This document shows positions 14,284 through 15,188 of a stretch of DNA of 15,188 nt, piece by piece; within the stretch, counting starts at the first letter, position 1, and every line of letters starts with the position of its first letter. Origin of the DNA: Minisyncoccota bacterium. GTDB lineage: Bacteria; Patescibacteriota; Minisyncoccia; UBA6257; 1-14-0-10-40-38. The notes below the pieces were generated by a model. That model worked only from the letters and a program-made list of their open reading frames with translations. It was not told the origin of the DNA and made no database searches. The DNA lies in assembly GCA_009694925.1 (NCBI GenBank), contig SIBX01000016.1:1-15188 (forward strand), read 5' to 3'. Position numbers and translations under genes: made by a program.

Positions 14284-14841
14284 ATGAAAATAAAATTTGT
14301 TAAAAAAAATACTGGCTTCAAACAGAAGTTTGATATAGAAAAATTAAAAGGATCTATAGCGGCGGCATTAAAAGATGCTGATATTTTTGATTCTGGATTT
14401 GCCTCTAAAATAGCGCAAGACATATTGCATAGGTTAGAAAAAAGAGAGAATGAAATGGTTAAAGTTGAAGATATTAGGCAATGCGCAATGCAGTCAATAA
14501 AGGATCTGGGACTCTCGCGAGTTTTAGATACTTATGAAGTTATTTCTTTAAGACTGCCACATCTTAAAATTAATCAAGTCCAAAAGAAGACTGGAGAAAC
14601 AGAACCTTATCACCCATTGAAGATATTTAAATCCATTAAAAAATCTTTTAGAGATGCTGGAATTAATGGAGTTTCTAAAATTGCCGAAGACTTAACAAAA
14701 GAAATAACAAAAAAACTTGAAGAGATTTATGCCGGAAGACCCGTCCCATCTGAAGAAATTAAAAAAAATACTGCTGAGTTTTTAAAAAATCATGGCTATG
14801 AAAAAGTGGAGAGATTTTATTTAATGAATAGGTATATTTAA
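14284..14841 (+). CDS. Tandem ATP-cone domain protein
   Basis: A 185-residue soluble protein made of two ATP-cone domains and little else. The first (about 1-88) begins with the strand IKFVKKNTGFKQKFDIEKL and contains VEDIRQCAMQSIKDLG; the second (about 92-185) repeats the plan with VQKKTGETEPYHPLKIFKSI and ends VERFYLMNRYI. ATP-cones sense ATP/dATP and are regulatory modules of ribonucleotide reductases and of the repressor NrdR. This is not NrdR, because the N-terminal zinc ribbon is missing, and no reductase catalytic domain follows. It may be a detached regulatory subunit of a reductase encoded elsewhere. No neighbour in the window explains it. The domain call is firm; the role is inferred. 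Confidence 0.82.
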   Translation: MKIKFVKKNTGFKQKFDIEKLKGSIAAALKDADIFDSGFASKIAQDILHRLEKRENEMVKVEDIRQCAMQSIKDLGLSRVLDTYEVISLRLPHLKINQVQKKTGETEPYHPLKIFKSIKKSFRDAGINGVSKIAEDLTKEITKKLEEIYAGRPVPSEEIKKNTAEFLKNHGYEKVERFYLMNRYI

Positions 14842-14861
14842 AAAAATATTGGTCATTTTTT
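14841..14861 (+). terminator. Weak AT-only hairpin after the ATP-cone gene
   Basis: AAAAAAT (14841-14847) and ATTTTTT (14855-14861) can form a seven-pair stem with a seven-base loop right at the stop codon, ending in a T run. It contains no G-C pair, so it may be a weak terminator or only AT-rich sequence. Confidence 0.3.
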
Positions 14862-14939
14862 AAATATAAACTCTGATTATTAGATACTGAATCCAAAAAT
14901 TTGTTAAGTTTGTTTTGGGATTTGTAATCTGATACGATA

Positions 14940-14968
14940 ATGACGGTCGCCAATATTAATAATATAAT
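14940..14968 (+). promoter_or_regulatory. Promoter of the cysteine-rich small protein gene
   Basis: ATGACG (14940-14945) and a perfect TATAAT (14963-14968) are 17 bases apart. The -35 matches four of six positions. A start near 14975 leaves about nine bases before the ATG at 14984, again a very short leader without a Shine-Dalgarno. Confidence 0.5.
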
Positions 14969-14983
14969 AAAAACTATAAAAAT

Positions 14984-15154
14984 ATGGCAAAGAAAGTAGA
15001 AAAAATGGCTTCTAATGGGGGTGATTGTCAGAGTTGCGGAAAGAATTCTAAGGATTGCGTAATGAAGAATGGGAAAATGGTTTGCTGTGATAAGTGCGTA
15101 AAACCAGCAGAAACCAAGAAGGCTGAACCAATGAATGTTTGTAAATATTGCTAA
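14984..15154 (+). CDS. Hypothetical 56-residue cysteine-rich protein, probable metal binder
   Basis: Not a recognised family. Eight of 56 residues are cysteine: Cys15-x2-Cys18, Cys25, Cys34-Cys35-x2-Cys38, and a C-terminal Cys53-x2-Cys56 that ends the protein (VCKYC). Lysine is abundant, there is no signal peptide or membrane helix, and the middle (about 39-51) is a flexible-looking KPAETKKAEP segment. The pattern suggests a small cytoplasmic zinc, copper or iron-sulfur protein, or a metallothionein-like buffer. A promoter with a perfect -10 lies just before it and a perfect terminator palindrome follows 10 bases after the stop, so it is an independent transcription unit. Composition matches the neighbours, so no sign of recent transfer. 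Confidence 0.72.
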   Translation: MAKKVEKMASNGGDCQSCGKNSKDCVMKNGKMVCCDKCVKPAETKKAEPMNVCKYC

Positions 15155-15164
15155 TTACTTAAAA

Positions 15165-15188
15165 AACACGGCACCCGGGTGCCGTGTT
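15165..15188 (+). terminator. Perfect GC-rich palindrome, terminator stem at window edge
   Basis: AACACGGCACCC and its exact complement form a 24-base perfect palindrome (10-pair stem with a CCGG loop), ten bases after the stop of the cysteine-rich gene. The window ends at the last stem base, so the T tract that would follow is not visible; a run of A before the stem suggests it works in both directions. Confidence 0.7.

Noticed and set aside
14759..14953. Minus-strand frame over the end of the ATP-cone gene and spacer
   Set aside because: Low-complexity AT-rich product, overlaps a confident gene, no start signals.
1..15188. UGA recoded as glycine, as in SR1/Gracilibacteria
   Set aside because: Conserved motifs use normal glycine codons and no confident gene contains an internal TGA. 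Main genes simply avoid TGA as stop, which is common in AT-rich genomes.

Overview
The window is AT-rich (roughly 30% GC by eye) and densely packed with short, simple bacterial genes. Most starts lack a Shine-Dalgarno sequence, and main genes end in TAA or TAG. There is no mobile element, CRISPR array, rRNA or tRNA that I can recognise. The style (compact, many divergent small proteins, an AI-2E-type permease, tandem ATP-cones, a His-rich secreted protein) fits a candidate phyla radiation (Patescibacteria/Parcubacteria-like) genome. That is inference from style, not from a marker gene.

Layout. 1-2752 (minus): the end of an envelope glycan operon, with a GtrA+GT-C membrane fusion, then a polyprenyl-phosphate glycosyltransferase (GT2), then the first codons of what may be a methyltransferase. 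2753-6690 (plus): a sugar operon. A 41-bp tandem duplication creates two tiny upstream ORFs. They lead into a 975-residue fusion of glucose-6-phosphate isomerase (N-terminal) with a GH13 alpha-glucosidase (C-terminal), followed by a ROK-family glucokinase. Together these three activities take an alpha-glucoside to glucose, glucose-6-phosphate and fructose-6-phosphate. 6691-7159: a 469-nt gap holding a small, GC-richer transcription unit (TTGACA promoter, strong ribosome-binding site, 36-codon ORF, multi-hairpin structure, GC-rich terminator) and a separate 64-nt imperfect hairpin.

7160-9382 (plus): ABC-F ATPase and an endonuclease III with a degenerate iron-sulfur motif. 9437-9831 (minus): an isolated 89-residue membrane protein with its own promoter and terminator, also GC-richer. 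9878-12163: tRNA-guanine transglycosylase, AI-2E-type permease and a 26-residue membrane peptide. 12168-14176: a His/Cys-rich exported membrane protein followed by a CcdA-like thiol-electron transporter, together suggesting metal or thiol redox work on the outer face of the membrane. 14284-15188: a tandem ATP-cone protein, a 56-residue protein with eight cysteines, and a perfect terminator palindrome at the window edge.

Regulation. Four plus-strand genes or uORFs (2826, 11066, 13367, 14984) have a TATAAT 8-15 nt before the start codon, implying leaderless or nearly leaderless mRNAs. The two small GC-rich units instead have TTGACA-17-TANNNT promoters, long leaders and strong Shine-Dalgarno sequences, and each has its stop codon inside the loop of a strong hairpin. 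The most notable features are the PGI-GH13 fusion, the duplicated start region in front of it, and the structured small unit at 6708-6955.
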